Below, piece after piece: positions 13,244 through 25,969 of a stretch of DNA of 64,000 nt; positions within the stretch are counted from its first letter, which is position 1, and every line of letters begins with the position of its first letter. Origin of the DNA: Sipunculus nudus. Lineage: Eukaryota; Annelida; Sipuncula; Golfingiida; Sipunculidae. The notes under the pieces are model-generated. The model was not told where the DNA came from, did no database searches, and saw nothing but the letters and a program-made list of their open reading frames with translations. The stretch is from NCBI GenBank assembly GCA_026874595.1, contig CM049316.1:18561839-18625838 (forward strand), written 5' to 3'. Made by a program: the position numbers and the translations under genes.

Positions 13244-13797
13244 CTACAAGTTAAGTAAACAGTCTAGAGAGTCATGATCCATCCTGATCAGAAATGGGCG
13301 TCCCCACAAGTATATGCGGAAGTGCTTTACGAATGTCACCATTGCCAGCAACTCCCGTTTTGTTGTGCAGTATTTCCTCTGAACTGAGCTAAGGCTTTTG
13401 CTAGTGTAAGCCACAACTCGCTTTTGCCCATCTTGAATCTGTGAGAGGCAACACCCAATGTTGAACCCACTGGCATCCATAGTTAGGATCGATAGACCTT
13501 CAGTGAGAGGGTTTGCCAACACAGGAGCGGTAGTCAGACGCTGTTTCAACTGCCGGAAGACTTCCTCGCAGTTATCATCCCACAAAAACTGTTTTGTCAA
13601 CGCTGCTAGAGGTGAGGCGATGTATGGTACTCTGGTATGAATCTCCTGTAATATGAAGCGAAGAAAATTAAGCTTCTCACTTCAGACAGACACTCTGGAG
13701 TCTTCCATTCCTGCACACACTGGATCTTGTCTGTGTCCCACTGGACTACTTTACCGGACACAACAAGAACTTTATACTCGGTTGGAATAACATACAT
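13244..13797 (-). pseudogene. RT connection and RNase H remnant
   Basis: Connection text CVQEWKTPECLSEVRSL and ASYYRRFIPEY, then RNase H: FLWDDNCEEVFRQLK, APVLANPLTEG, TMDASGFNIGCCLSQ (catalytic D of DAS), TTKRELLAMVTFVKHFR and LIRMDHDSLDCLLNL. A break lies between 13600 and 13606. Confidence 0.88.
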
Positions 13798-13844
13798 TTC
13801 TTTGGCTTCAGCCTAAACTTTGCTGATCTCAGTCGGTTGAATAC

Positions 13845-14345
13845 AATCTACAAGTTTGTCAGTGCCTGGTCAAATTCTGCACCAATCACAAAAATTTCGT
13901 CAAGATACACGAGACATCCCACCGAGCGAAGTTCTCGGAGTACCAGTTCCATTAACCTGCAAAAGGTTACTGGGGCGTTGCTCAGTCCAAAAGGCATGAC
14001 TCGCCACTGGAAGAGTCCCTTCCTGGTCGAGAATGCCGTCTTTGATCGGTCTTTCTCTGCAACGCTGACCTGCCAGTCGCCACTAGCAATATCATACGTA
14101 CTTAACCACTGTACACCTGACGGTGTATCATTAGTTTTATCCACTCGTGGTAGTTGATATGCGTCTTCGCGGGTCACCTCGTTTAAATGCCTTAGTCCAC
14201 ACAAAATCTGGTGGATCCTCCACGCTTGGCCACAAGTACAATAGGGCTAGGCCATCGACTGTCACATGGATCGATAAAGCCTTTATCAAGCATCTTGTCG
14301 AACCCTTGGTTAGCTATTTCCTGTCAAGCTAACAGAGCTAATGTT
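13845..14345 (-). pseudogene. Reverse transcriptase remnant of the gypsy element
   Basis: It reads GFIDPCDSRWPSPIVLVAKR, FCVD with a frameshift, LRHLNEVTREDAYQLPRVD, STYDIASGDWQVSVAEKDR, FQWRVMPFGLSNAPVTF and LVYLDEIFVIG. The catalytic Y-x-D-D is Y-L-D-E, a substitution expected to kill activity. Confidence 0.88.
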
Positions 14346-14569
14346 GTTTCACGGGGTGTTTGTAGGGGGGGGGATGCGACCCTCCGCATCAATTGTTATC
14401 TACCAAATCGGTGGGTCCCAAAGCCCAGTCAAGTGACGCGAACACATCACCTTGTGTTCACAACCAACCAACATCTCTTATGAAATCGTTTCCTAGAGTT
14501 CCATTCAAGGAACCTAAATAGGTGATAACAAAGGTGCGGTTCCATGCCTAACCGAAACTTCAAGTCAAT

Positions 14570-14760
14570 CTCTCCATCGTATCTCCGAGGCAGTGCTGGT
14601 GTCACAATCCGAATCTCTCAGCTTACGATTGATGTAATTTGGAAGCTTCTGGAAGAAAGGGTTGTCAAGCAAGGACATATCTGAACCACTATCTACCAGG
14701 AGGTCGACATAACAGCTTGACGACACCCTCTTTCAACCATCCACCCTTTATGCTAGTCGT
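14570..14760 (-). pseudogene. Aspartic protease remnant of the gypsy element
   Basis: Minus-strand translation near 14690-14720 gives DLLVDSGSDMSLLDN, with the D-S-G protease active site intact, followed by FFQKLPNYINRKL. The open frame is short and interrupted. Confidence 0.7.
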
Positions 14761-14787
14761 CATCTCATTTGGTTTGGAATCTCTATT

Positions 14788-14991
14788 CTAGTTTGTCACA
14801 TCCAGTTGTTTCATTTGTCTCACTTGAGAATTTCTCTTGAAGTGGCCAAGCTGGCCACAACCAAAACAAGTTTGTGCCGGTCCTCGATCTGAACTAGTCT
14901 TACTTGGAGGAGGAGTCCTTTCAATCCCGGCCGCACGCGTATCACTATCGCTCGGGTCAGCTGACCACCATTGACCTGTCCCAGCCAACAT
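14788..14991 (-). pseudogene. Gag zinc knuckle remnant
   Basis: The sequence CFGCGQLGHFKRNS matches C-x2-C-x4-H-x4-C except that the last cysteine is serine, so zinc binding is probably lost. It follows a Pro/Ser-rich linker. Confidence 0.75.
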
Positions 14992-15265
14992 TTGTGATAG
15001 CTTGTGAACCTACTCAGGAAAACTCTTACTGACGACTTACAGTCTGGTTAACTTCTTGCGACCTAGTTTCATTTGCCATCGACCCTTGAACTTGCTCGTG
15101 TAGCTGTGTTATCTGTTCGTCAGTTCGCGACCCTGGAACATCTATCGGAGCTGACCTCGGTCGGAACTTACGATCTGGCCGGACACTCTGCTTTCCTCAA
15201 ACGACTCATATTGAGTGGCTAGTCTAACAGCTTCCTCCAGACTGAGATCCACATGTCTCTTCATC

Positions 15266-15872
15266 TCAATATCGCTCAACCCTCACCTGGTCTTTGGCTA
15301 TTAAGTCTAAGGCATCACAGCTAAAACCTGGGCTTATCTCTGCAAGACGAGAGACCTCACTTCCGTAATCCATTAAGGTTTCCTTAGCGCATCTCCTTCG
15401 CTCGTGCAACATCGCCCGGAATGCGCTCTCCTCACATGATTGACCGAATCTCTTAGCCAAAGCATCTTTCAGGACCAAGTAATCATTTCGTTTCTAAGCA
15501 GATACTTCGCTAAGTATTCTCTGTGGCGAGCTGCAGGGCTTCCCAGCTTCCTTCCTGCCGTTCCACTCCGCAATGGTTTCGACATAAACCTCAAAATCTG
15601 CCCATTCTACCCGGTTGCCTTAACATTTTTTCTGGTTCTTTTTGTTTCCTTTTGGAGAGTCTCTAACACACAGAACCTGGTGATAATAAAATCATCGATA
15701 ATGGTGGCAGTGCACGAACAGGATTCTCTTCAGTCATCTGTACCGTTGGCGTTTGTCTTTGACTAAGTGACTCTGCTGCTCTCAGGAATGGGTTCGTATT
15801 CTGTCTAGCTCTTATCAGATCTATCAAAAATGGATTTGTGGGGTTCCACATCCCAGAACCCATCTGATTCAC
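15266..15872 (-). pseudogene. Gag remnant of the gypsy element
   Basis: The first part reads MWNPTNPFLIDLIRARQN (a gag N-terminal region); the later part reads FGQSCEESAFRAMLHERRR and ETLMDYGSEVSRLAE, typical of the gypsy gag capsid C-terminal half. Frames are broken between them. Confidence 0.75.
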
Positions 15873-16755
15873 GGTAACACATGACTCATCCTGTGCTTCA
15901 AGGGATAGTCATCCCCATGCCCACCAGGGGTCACTTCTCCTGACCACTGTTCACCTAGGATGCTCATCCTCAAAGTGGGTTTTCAAAAGGTCAACTGATC
16001 ATATATTATAACTACTTGATAATTAACTGACACAAATATATATTTATGTGCCTTTACCAGAACAATATACTATTATTCGTGCATGTATATGTACAATTGT
16101 GCCAATATAGCATTATACAACAAAATGCATCAAAGTATGATATAGGATGAATACTCCAAAGATCACTCCTTACTATACTACTTAAACATGCACTACTTAA
16201 CACAACTGTCAATCACAGTGTGACCACTGACTTATTAACACATAATTGTACAAAATCACAGTGTGAACAATATAGCTTTATTGCTGATAATTAAAATTAA
16301 CTAATAAAATTACAAAAACAAAATGAAATGCAAATTACAGATAATTTTCTGCTCTATCACTTGAGCTATTTAAATACAGCGCAAACTAACGGTAATTGGT
16401 TACACTAACTACAATTCTTAGGCATCCGGGTTTACCCGGGTGTTCACGGTCGTTACCGTTCTTTGTTTGTTTTGCATCATAAAAGCTCGATCCCATAAAA
16501 GGACGTTGTTGTCTGTCTTGATGGCAGCGGGATTTAGCCGAAGTCTTCGGCACACACAAGTTTCTTTACACCAACAATCATCCCCTGTAGCCCACGAGAG
16601 CTCGGATCAGTGAACATTCAACCTGAATCGGTGACAAGCCATCAAAAGCAAGTAATATCGCTCACTCCAGTCATTTGAGTTCCCGCTCAAAGCATATGAA
16701 CCCTAAGAGCACTGAAGCAATGGCAATTGACTAAAAATGAAACTGTCAATTCTTT
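15873..16755. other. Spacer between the two retroelements
   Basis: AT-rich sequence between the 5' ends of the two oppositely oriented elements. It may hold LTR or leader sequence of either, but I could not find a repeated LTR pair. Confidence 0.5.
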
Positions 16756-17400
16756 TTGGAACTGGAAACAAAACCTAACATGTCTTTAGACAAACCCTTT
16801 GTACCGTCCGCATTAGATGTCACGTGGCAAAGGAAAACCGCCTCTAACCCAAATAGAGGTTTCAGTGATGACAGATTAAGCGTACCTGCTGACAGCAGAC
16901 TAACCGCAGCGCAGAAAACTGCCCGTTTAGAGCTTATGCTGGGACAAATCGCAAATTACTGCACCGTAATTTCACGAAACTCAATTTTAAAAGGACGAAC
17001 CTCCCTCATAGGCGTTTAGTACTTAATCAGACAACATTACGGGTTCGAATCTACAGGCTCTCATTTTCTTGATCTGGCCAATTAAAGTTATTGTCTGATG
17101 AACGTCCTGAGGACATTCGACGAGGACAATCTCATGACTACTGATTGTGGCATCATCCACCACGGAACTAACGTCTCAGAAGATGAGGATATAAACCCCA
17201 CGCTGAAGAATACTATCGTTGTGTTATGGCTGCAACTCATCCATGCCTCGCTTAGTTAAAGAAAAATATTGGTCTGAGCTTTTTAAGTCATTGTCATCTC
17301 TCAAACCCGAGATATATCAAGCATGGCCCTCCTTCCTAGACGAGATAACAATATTGAGAATACCAGAGCCATCGAACGCCAACACACAGAGATTCCTGCC
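16756..17400 (+). pseudogene. Gag-like remnant of the plus-strand retroelement
   Basis: Frame fragments read PSALDVTWQRK, then HYGFESTGSHFLDLAN, then LPRLVKEKYWSELFKSLSS with at least two frame changes and stops. This succession resembles the gag of an LTR element lineage known from marine invertebrates. Recognition is from remembered pattern, so moderate confidence only. Confidence 0.6.
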
Positions 17401-17609
17401 AAACAACAGCTAACGCCCAGCATTCACGAAACGAAAATAATATGTACTGTGAAAACGACAAACCGACCTTTCACATCTCACAACCCGAGTGAATGTAAAT
17501 TCTTGCCTGATAGTGACAAGCGATGTATGGCTAGGCCGCGCCTTATTATGGAAGTTAATGACAGTACTGAATATGAAGAGAGTTTCGAATACCTGTAGGT
17601 AAGGATGAT

Positions 17610-17987
17610 ATGCCATTTGCCTTACTTGACACACCAAGCGTCCGTAGACGTCATGTTGAGCAATCCCCATACCTGAACACATACTATGACAGCAAGTTGG
17701 TCCATTTTACGCTTGACACCTGGGCAGCTACGAACATGATTAAAGAATCCTCTGCTCACGCCATTGGCTTAGCTATAACCACTGCATCCCAGATGACCAG
17801 ACAGGCTGATGGTATCACGCCACTGGACATCATATCTGAGGCACTCTGTGAATTAGCCATCGGACCTTATACTTTCCAGCTTGGCGCTCTCCTGGTAAAA
17901 CAAGTAGACATTGAAATACTAGCCGGCACCCCCTTCCTCACTGACAATTATATAGCCATAGAAGCAGGTGGTAATCCATGGAGCTGA
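17610..17987 (+). pseudogene. Retroviral-type aspartic protease remnant
   Basis: About 125 codons open. The active-site region reads LDTWAATNMI where functional enzymes have D-T/S-G-A; the glycine is replaced by tryptophan, so it is likely inactive. It ends with ILAGTPFLTDNYIAI, matching the I-L-G-x-P/x-F-L strand of such proteases. Confidence 0.75.
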
Positions 17988-18376
17988 TGTTATTTATTAC
18001 AAGACCCTACGTGAAAGCTATGTCTCAGCCAGGCCCGCCCAGACATTTTTGATTTGTGCCCCTCCTACACAGACTTTAGTTCTTCTGGAGGAATATATTA
18101 AACTAGAGGCACCACCTAACTTTGAATCTGACTATATGTTCACTTGAATCCAGGTTTGATACACCATGCAACAAACATTGTTAGCCCGACAATGCATGGC
18201 CTTTGCCCCAGGAAATACAGTCCATTGGCCACACTCTCCTACTGGTAAATACTACGGATGAGGCTATATTATATAAACGCAAATAACACTTATGCCAGGT
18301 ACGTCACATATCGTCAATCTCCGAAGATAAAACACTACCTACTGTAAGTGACGCCACATCATCACAAGTCAGGAGG

Positions 18377-19215
18377 GTGGTTACATCTCATGAACTGTCT
18401 AATGGTCCTGATTTCCATCACGTATCTGTCGATCCAGATAAATGTCTGCCTCAAACAATACGTGACATGTTTATCGATCTGAATAGGATTATGACAGCGT
18501 GTTCAAACCCACTATATCCAAGTATAACGGAGTCAGTGGAAAGATCGGGGCAGTTGTCAACATTGGCCTATCACTGCCCCCCCCCCCCTCAGCAGAAGGG
18601 AGGCAAACCACATTATATCCGGAAGTCAATGATCGAAGTCCAACTGAAATTTGTTGAGCTTGAAGATGCGGGAGTATTCGATTAACCTATAGATGTGACT
18701 GTATTTGGTGAATACTTAAACCTATCATTTCTTGTAAAGAAAAAACGAATGGGGGAGTCGGCTGGTGACCTTTGGGAAAGTTGGACGATACAACAAACCT
18801 CAGCCCTCTTTCATGCCCAACGTGGACAGTGTCGTCAGGGATATAGGCCGATGGAAGTACATCATAGTTACTGACCTCCGCCATGCATTTTACCAGATAC
18901 CTCTCCCAGTCTTCATTGAAATGCTGTGGTGTAGTCAAACCCATCAAGTGGCTTCGCGTGTATACCAGGTGTGCAATGGGCACGCCTGAATATGAAACAT
19001 GCTTAGAGGAGCTTATGTGCAGAGTGGTTGGTGACTTCATACCAGACGGATGCACAGCCAAGATAGCTGATGATCTCTTCTTAGGAGGCGGCACACCCGA
19101 AAATCTGTTAACCCACTCGAGCCAGAGCCTTGCCTCCCTCCCTCAAATGTAACAACAACGGGTTACAAGCAGCAAAAACCATCACATATCCTAGTAAACA
19201 AAGTGAACACAACCG
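18377..19215 (+). pseudogene. Reverse transcriptase remnant, broken
   Basis: Linker text VELEDAGVFD is followed by [43 protein letters not shown] and TAKIADDLFLGG. It crosses several frames. The ADD catalytic motif is preceded by I. After the ADD the sequence continues (LQAAKTITYPS) in a shifted frame to about 19215 and is then lost. Confidence 0.8.
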
Positions 19216-20948
19216 CTTCACAGCGGCTTCACCAGTAATAGAAAAAATAAGACCCGTACCACCAAGACCCTCGATCCGCCTTCCGAATCCGTCTCGTCTC
19301 CTGGCTTAACTACGTTCCTTCGACGTAATGAGTAGCCCCTCCCCGGACTAGACTGGTACCCTGCCCCACGTTACATATAGGCCAAAATAAGAGAATGCAG
19401 ACAAGGTCCAGCCTCATGCGAAAGGCAGTGTGGCCTGGCCATCCATTCAGGTCACGGTCGATCACCCAGTACCTCGAAGAGACGGTGTCCAGTTGTTATC
19501 TGCAATACCACTTGTACACACCAGTAGTTCAAATTATAAACTAAAGGCAACGGGATTTCAATGTTCGCAAAGCGTTTCTGAATCATGTGCTCTTAGTTCT
19601 AAAGTGAAAGGATGCAAACATGGGTAAGGGAGTATCCCACAATAGGGACCTCCACATGATGGAGGCATGCATCGATTGGGTTGCATATTTCTAGTTTTTA
19701 CATGACGACATCGCTATTAAAGTTTTTATTTCGTTACGCTCGGTAGAAGCTTTGTAGCTGTAAAGTAGAACCTAAGTAATACGTCATAACTGAATCGTAT
19801 ATGTATCTCTTGCTGTAGCGTTAGTACTGTGCGTTAATTCGTAGTACCTCTTAATCATTCTGAGCTATTTCGGAAGTATTCTTAGGTACTACATAGGTAC
19901 TTATTGGCCTGTATCGAAGCCAGTTCTTAAAGATTCTTAAAGTTCTTAAAGGTTCTTAAAACTTCGTGGCGTTGACGTAGTGATGCGTACTGGTTAATTA
20001 TCGATGCTATGTCGCAATTTGCCTCGACGTATACCGAATAGTTGATTAAAGCTTACGATCTACCACGAAGTATCTACCACGGGCTACGAAACACTTTTAA
20101 GAGTAACATATGACCTACGAAAGTTGACAATTCGTAGCTGCGGCCAAAAGTTTTAAGTCGACTCAAAACTAAAATCGAGGGCTACATCCACTCAAGCTAC
20201 GCCAATAGTCGGCACATAAAGGTGGTACAAATTACGCAGAAGCGTTTCACGAGCTCCGACAGAGAGACCAAATTAAACAAAAAAAAATGTCCAATTCGTA
20301 ACGTGTCGAAGGCCCAATTCGTTGAAGTGGTAACGCCCCTTTAGTCAGGCAAAACCCTTGGAGAGCTGAATGACAATCAACATAAGAACCATATACGAGC
20401 TTGGAAATCAGTAGATGTTTCTTAGATGGAAGCAATTAATTATAAGCTTTGTGTTTTTGTATGTTCTGAAAAAAACTATCACAACATTCTTTTTGGCCTG
20501 AAACAGATGGATCACCAGTTTTCACAACAACAATGACCAGAATATCCAGAAGGCTCCGATATATGCTGGAGTATGTGCGGATAGACAGCCGAGCTGCCAT
20601 ATAGCAGACAGGCAAACCTTTGGCAAACTTGTTGCTATCAGAGATATGTGGACAATGTTTATGGGTGGGGGTGCCCATTTACCTATAAACCCTAAAACCC
20701 TAAAATATATCACGGGTTCTGATTACTATGAAGATAATCAGTTGGTAGCGTTTAGAGACAGATACAGATTTATCAGTCTTCATCCCATTACCTAACCTGT
20801 CGTCCATGGCAAAAAGATGTGAGCTGTGATGCAGGAACAAATAAATTTAAGAAACTCTTGAAAGGAAACTATAGGTGGTCATACTGTAACAATTGATTCA
20901 ATCGAACAAGTCCCAAGCACATATTATTACTTCTAAAATCTTATTTAA

Positions 20949-20981
20949 AAAAAAAACAAAAAAAAAAAAAAAAAAAAAATT
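20949..20981. repeat. Poly-A run
   Basis: About 32 A interrupted by one or two C. No recognisable retroposon body lies upstream. Confidence 0.85.
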
Positions 20982-21139
20982 ACGGTAGGTTTTCAGGAAG
21001 AAAAACGAAATGATATTCTAAATAAATCAAATTGTATTTGTCTCTTTTTTACTCCTTTTTGCTTGAAATTGGACGAAAAAGATAATTAATTGTCATTACA
21101 ACACCTAAGTATGTCTGTATTGAGAACAGAAGAAACATA

Positions 21140-21404
21140 GGTGGGATCATCATAAAAAGAACCGCGGGTATTTTGTATTAATTTTTTTAAATGTTTCGAA
21201 AAAAATGTCATATGATCACGGAAATGCATGATAACATATTTTTTTGTCTAAACACGTAAAAAACACTACTTAACAAAGGGAAACTAATCACAATTGTGTT
21301 ATTTTATCTTCTTGAAAGTTGAAAATTAATATCAAAATTTTTGATGCGGGGGGTTAAAAATTGACGCGAGCGGTCCCTGAGAACCATGCCTTTTTTTTAG
21401 GCCT
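21140..21404. mobile_element. MITE family, copy A (left end degraded)
   Basis: The right end GTCCCTGAGAACCATGCC plus T-run and AGGCCT matches the family. The interior matches copy B (TTTCGAAAAAAATGTCATAT, ATGATCACGG, AACAAAGGGAAAC). The left inverted repeat is not recognisable, so the left coordinate is approximate. Confidence 0.7.
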
Positions 21405-22366
21405 TATGTGAAAAATGTAATGGGGTCTTAAATGACCCCACTCGCTCATTTTAGTCAATAAAGTAGCTTTGTTGCTTGAGGTTTAAACTTTCCCAGGTAT
21501 GCATGCCTGTTGTATATGCCTGCGGTTTTCTCAGGTGTGTAGTTGCTTGTCTGCGCACGGATCAAATATCCTTCCAAGAGTGCAGTAAGACACGGACAAT
21601 CACTAGGACCTCTTGTGTGCTATACAAATATCCCTCACAAATCCTTTAATAATATTTAATATACCATTTTACACAGGCCAATTAATGGAAAACAAGCCAT
21701 CAGCATATGCTCAAACATTTGGACAGTGGAAGACTTGAATGTTGGTTTGAAATATGATGATTCATAAGTATAGGAATCTGAAACCAGACCCCTGAGAGTA
21801 TGTTTCGTCTGTTGCAACACTTTAACAGATCCTTCAAGGCTTACCATTAAATATTTGTGATAAAAAAAAGCTTAAACCCCTCCTTTTTATTACTTATATA
21901 GATGTAGCATTGTCAGAATAATATGAACATACATGCATTTAAATATATGCCCAGATTAAATTTTGCAACTTAATGCATTTGTTTGACCCATAATGATAAA
22001 TGGCAATATCCTTAAGACCACTGATGAAGAATATTTCTTCCTTTTAGTATTATTGCTGTATAATGCGATGTATAAAATGGAGCATATAGGATTTTTCGCA
22101 TTATGCGATACAGATAAAACAGCGTACGTAAGTATGTTTTCCGTTGCATGACGGTTAATCATGCCGCTAAAAACAATATACACAGAAAGAGACAATATAT
22201 CCAGTTTTAGTTCAATTTATGAACTTCATTATCCTATTGTAAAATAAGTGCAATTCAAAAGTATATATATACCCGTAAACGTCTGAAAGCTGTGCAGTGT
22301 ATGATTTAACAGAACCAGACACGGAAAGTTATTTGTGTATAGGGCTAGAAGGAGCTGCAAATGATG

Positions 22367-22398
22367 AAACACACACACACACACATATATATATATAA
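22367..22398. repeat. (CA)n(TA)n microsatellite
   Basis: A run of ACACAC followed by ATATAT. Confidence 0.9.
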
Positions 22399-23174
22399 AT
22401 GGGGCACTTGATAAGTAAGGCGACCCCAGGATTTCCGGTTTAAAACAACCTAACACTATCTATATTCAATGTCAATAAACTAAAGTGTACGTATTCCGTA
22501 AAATTCTGCAATATGTTACTTACGGATTCAACAGAAGGCAGACTTCCACCAAAATTTATAATTGTTTCACGCAGTGATGGTGTCTGCATAATATAAACAT
22601 TTGAGAATGATTTTAGGAAGTAGAATTTATTGAGGATTTGACAACTTGTCAGAATAAAATTTGTATTACATTAACAGAAATATGTTTATCTTTTAAAACT
22701 TAAAATATTTAAATAGTTTTTGTCCATAAAATAGAAGAAAATTTGTCCAAATTATGTCCGAAAATAGATTGTCCTTCAGCGGCTAATTAAAAGTGCCCCC
22801 CACCATTTTTTTCAGTGTGCGGCCCGACCACCAGATTCTTTCGAATACTCAGACACACTTATGTGAAATAAAGACTTAAATATGCACATATCTAATCCAA
22901 ATGGGATTTATAATTAATATTCCATTAAGGCCATTAAAGAACGCGTGAATATAAAAGTAAAGAAATTAAAATTGAACTGATAAAAGAACAGGTGTTAAAC
23001 TTGGATACTGTGATATGACAGGGCAACATCATCTTCTTTGAGTGGTTAGTAAGTAATAATTCTTGCCCGCGTACATCCTTCAAGATCAGCTGTCTATAAT
23101 TAATGCATGTAGTTATGGAAATTAAATCAGTTTCATAAGACGGAGTCTACATGTGCTGCGATAATGACAATGTA

Positions 23175-23487
23175 AGGTCAAAACAAGGTATGGTTATCAG
23201 GCACTTTTTTTTCAGAAATAAGTGCGGTGGGGTGTTTTTGTTAAATTTTTTTTTGCAAGTTTCGATAAAAATGTCATATGATCAGGGAAAAGCTTGATAC
23301 TAACATAATTTTATTTCTTAACAGTTAAAGCACTGCATAACAAAGGAAAACTTATCAAAATGGTTTTATTTTATCTTGTTAAAAGTTGAAAAAAAAATGA
23401 TGGGGGCGGGGGGGGGGGGGGGGGGTTAAAATTGACGCATGTGGTGCCTGAGGACCATAACTTTTTATTTATTACTTTTTTTTGGCG
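23175..23487. mobile_element. MITE family, copy B
   Basis: Left end AGGTCAAAACAAGGTATGG and TTATCAGGCAC; right end GTGCCTGAGGACCATAAC and a T-rich end with TTTTGGCG. It shares the interior TTTCGATAAAAATGTCATAT, AACAAAGGAAAAC and TTTTATCTTGTTAAAAGTTG with copy A. It contains an 18-G run (23408-23425). Confidence 0.8.
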
Positions 23488-25963
23488 CAAGATTTAACTT
23501 TTCGCATACACGACACAACACATTCATATACGTTAAAAACGTATTTAAAACAGAAATCATTTGTGTTAATCTTACTCTACCATTCAGTGTGTGTGTGTGT
23601 GGATTCGGATTTTATGTAGCATCATCATATTCATTTGTAAAATGGTGAACCGAAGTAAAACCCAGTCCGTTCGACCAGTACCGACATCTAGTGGCAAAAT
23701 GAAGAACTAACTTGGAACTTTGCGTGACCGACTTGCCCAAAATGCGCCATCTATCCATTCTTTATCTTAGCTTAGCAAAATCGAAATAAATCAGGGAGAT
23801 GTAAAGTCGTAAATAACAAACAAAAATTCAGATATTAGCTAGAAAATTATTTTATTCTGCATGGAATGTACAAGAATACAGCCCAGCTAAGACAAAGAAA
23901 AAAGTTCATCAATACAAACCATATACAACCCAGCTACGAAAAGGGGGTCATCAGAAAACCCTCAAGAAAAAAAATGCCTTATAGGCTTGATAACAGGTGA
24001 AAACAGCCAGATAAAATGAATGAAGGTAAGTTTTTCTGCTGTACATACATATCTTACATTCTGCTAGCATCCTAACACTTAATATCACATACAGTATACA
24101 TATATCTGAATGAATCATATTCTATATAATACTTCACTATTTTCATTCGCTATTTTCATTTACTCTTTTACTTCACGCACGGTTTATTGTGTAAACTATT
24201 TTTGCAATTTATGTTAAGTTGATAACCCAAATAAATTAAAAGTACAATTGTATTTGAAAATGTGACGGTTTTCATAATATGCTTGAACACTGGTAATTCA
24301 ATTGTAAAAAATTACTACAGTACAGGCTTAAGTTTTGCATGGAATACTGTGAATGCTGTTGTTTTCTTATGACTGAAATGATTTTATATTTGGCTGAATA
24401 TACTGAATATAAACAGCAAATACTACATATTAAAAAATATAGCTAAAAATGAAAGGAAAATGTCCTGATTGTCCTTAAGTGTATCATATTAAAGATACAG
24501 ATTGTATTTTCTTCCCTTCATGAAAGGCAATTATATGCAATTTTATATGCATAATTTGCAACTTTCTGTTAAGGCTTATTATTTCTGATGCTGAATGTTA
24601 CAATGGGTATTTCATGTCATGTTTTGCTTGGGTATTGTCACATTTTTTTAAATGCTCGTTTCTACACCTCACTTGAATAAATAAAGAGCTGAAATGTCCA
24701 CAAAGGGAAAACTGAATTTTTTTTAATAAAATGATACAGGAAAGATTCATACCTTTGTCTCATAAAAACCCTCTCCTGGGTACAAATTTGTATAATTTGC
24801 CAAGTTGCTGCTAGTGATAATATAAAAATTCAATTTTTTTAATTATCTCATGTTAAAACTGGTATATATACGGTATACTTTTTTCTTCTTTGTTCTGTGT
24901 ATGATAAAACAGAATTGAAAAATCAGGTAACACAAACTTGGACAACTTGGAGCAAAATTATTAATGTTATGATATGCCCTAGGTAAATCCTGAAAGGGTT
25001 CCAGGTGTAATATACATAAAATGTATTGATACTTGGCATAATGTGATGGTTACTACTTAAAATTGCTTGCTAATATATCAAAAACATCTATGACCACATA
25101 TAGAATTACCAATATAAAAGAAACAAATACAGTTCCCTTCATATTTCTGCCCAAACTTTTATACATTTCATGAAAAAAAATGTGACATGATGTAATTAAT
25201 TTTATCATCAGTCTTACACATAAAAACAATAGCACATGGCAAATTAACAAAAAATCTTAACTCACTAGCTTTAATTATACATCAATTTGCTTTTATGACC
25301 AGGTGTTAATTATCTGTACCTTTACTAACATGTACAGGTGTAGAGACTATTTAAACAATTTTATTATAAAATTAAAAATCACAACCACCTGAAAAGTAAT
25401 AAATCACAACCAGCAAATAATTAGAGATCACTTATTTCAAAATTTTAACAAAATATACCTATGTGAAGTTTATATAAAAATCACATTTCTAATTATATAG
25501 GAAGGATTATTATTTTGTTCTTAGATTCAGATATTATTTCAAAAGCAAAAACATACAGCATTTAATAAACAGTTTCTATAAATGATGTTTTCATGGGTTT
25601 TGCAGGATTTTGCAACAACTTTCAACGCTATTGTAGCTGTCTAGCATTATCCTTGTCAGGTTTGTAGGTAAAATTACCACATGAAACTGAAAACAGTCTT
25701 CTGATGTTGCCAGAACACCACATTATAATTAATATTCTAAATTAATTCAGAAATAAAATATTTCATATATTCTTTATTATAGAGATGACCATTATCATCA
25801 AAATGACTTCATCTCAATGATCTATCCACCTATAATGAAGTTATGAATACAACTTTCTACAAATGACTGTATGATAAAATTGTTTTGTTGCAATAACTGA
25901 AAGTGTGAAATACCATGTGAAATAAGAAGAAATATTCTCAGTCCTTCTCATTTTGTTCTCCCA

Positions 25964-25969
25964 TTTATT
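25964..25969 (-). terminator. Candidate poly(A) signal AATAAA for the cadherin
   Basis: The plus strand reads TTTATT here, so the sense strand is AATAAA, about 1040 bases past the stop codon. It is the first canonical hexamer I found below the stop; a variant ATTAAA lies nearer at 26263-26268. In AT-rich DNA such hexamers are common by chance. Confidence 0.3.

Larger units (their letters stand above)
12740..15872 (-). mobile_element. Broken Ty3/gypsy retrotransposon, minus strand
   Basis: Read on the minus strand: gag (15872-15266), zinc knuckle (~14868-14825), protease (~14760-14570), RT (~14345-13845), connection (~13797-13606), RNase H (13600-13244), tether and pre-integrase (~13200-12740). 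This is Ty3/gypsy order. Multiple frameshifts and stops interrupt it, and the integrase catalytic core is missing. No LTR pair was recognised. Confidence 0.9.
16756..19215 (+). mobile_element. Broken LTR retroelement (gag-protease-RT), plus strand
   Basis: The segments occur in retroelement order: a gag-like region (16780-17400), an aspartic protease (17610-17987) and a reverse transcriptase start (18560-19215). Stops and frameshifts separate them. The RT ends after its ADD motif; thumb, RNase H and integrase are absent. No LTRs were found. The gag and RT texts differ from the neighbouring minus-strand element, so it is a separate lineage. The exact clade is not certain. Confidence 0.85.
19216..23839. 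other. Intergenic region; no gene seen
   Basis: No coding homology recognised. It holds MITE copies A and B, a poly-A run, a microsatellite, and a CpG-rich stretch at 19700-20250 with recurring CTACGAA/TTCGTAG words. A small direct repeat (TTCTTAAAG, four units) lies at 19922-19960. Confidence 0.6.
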
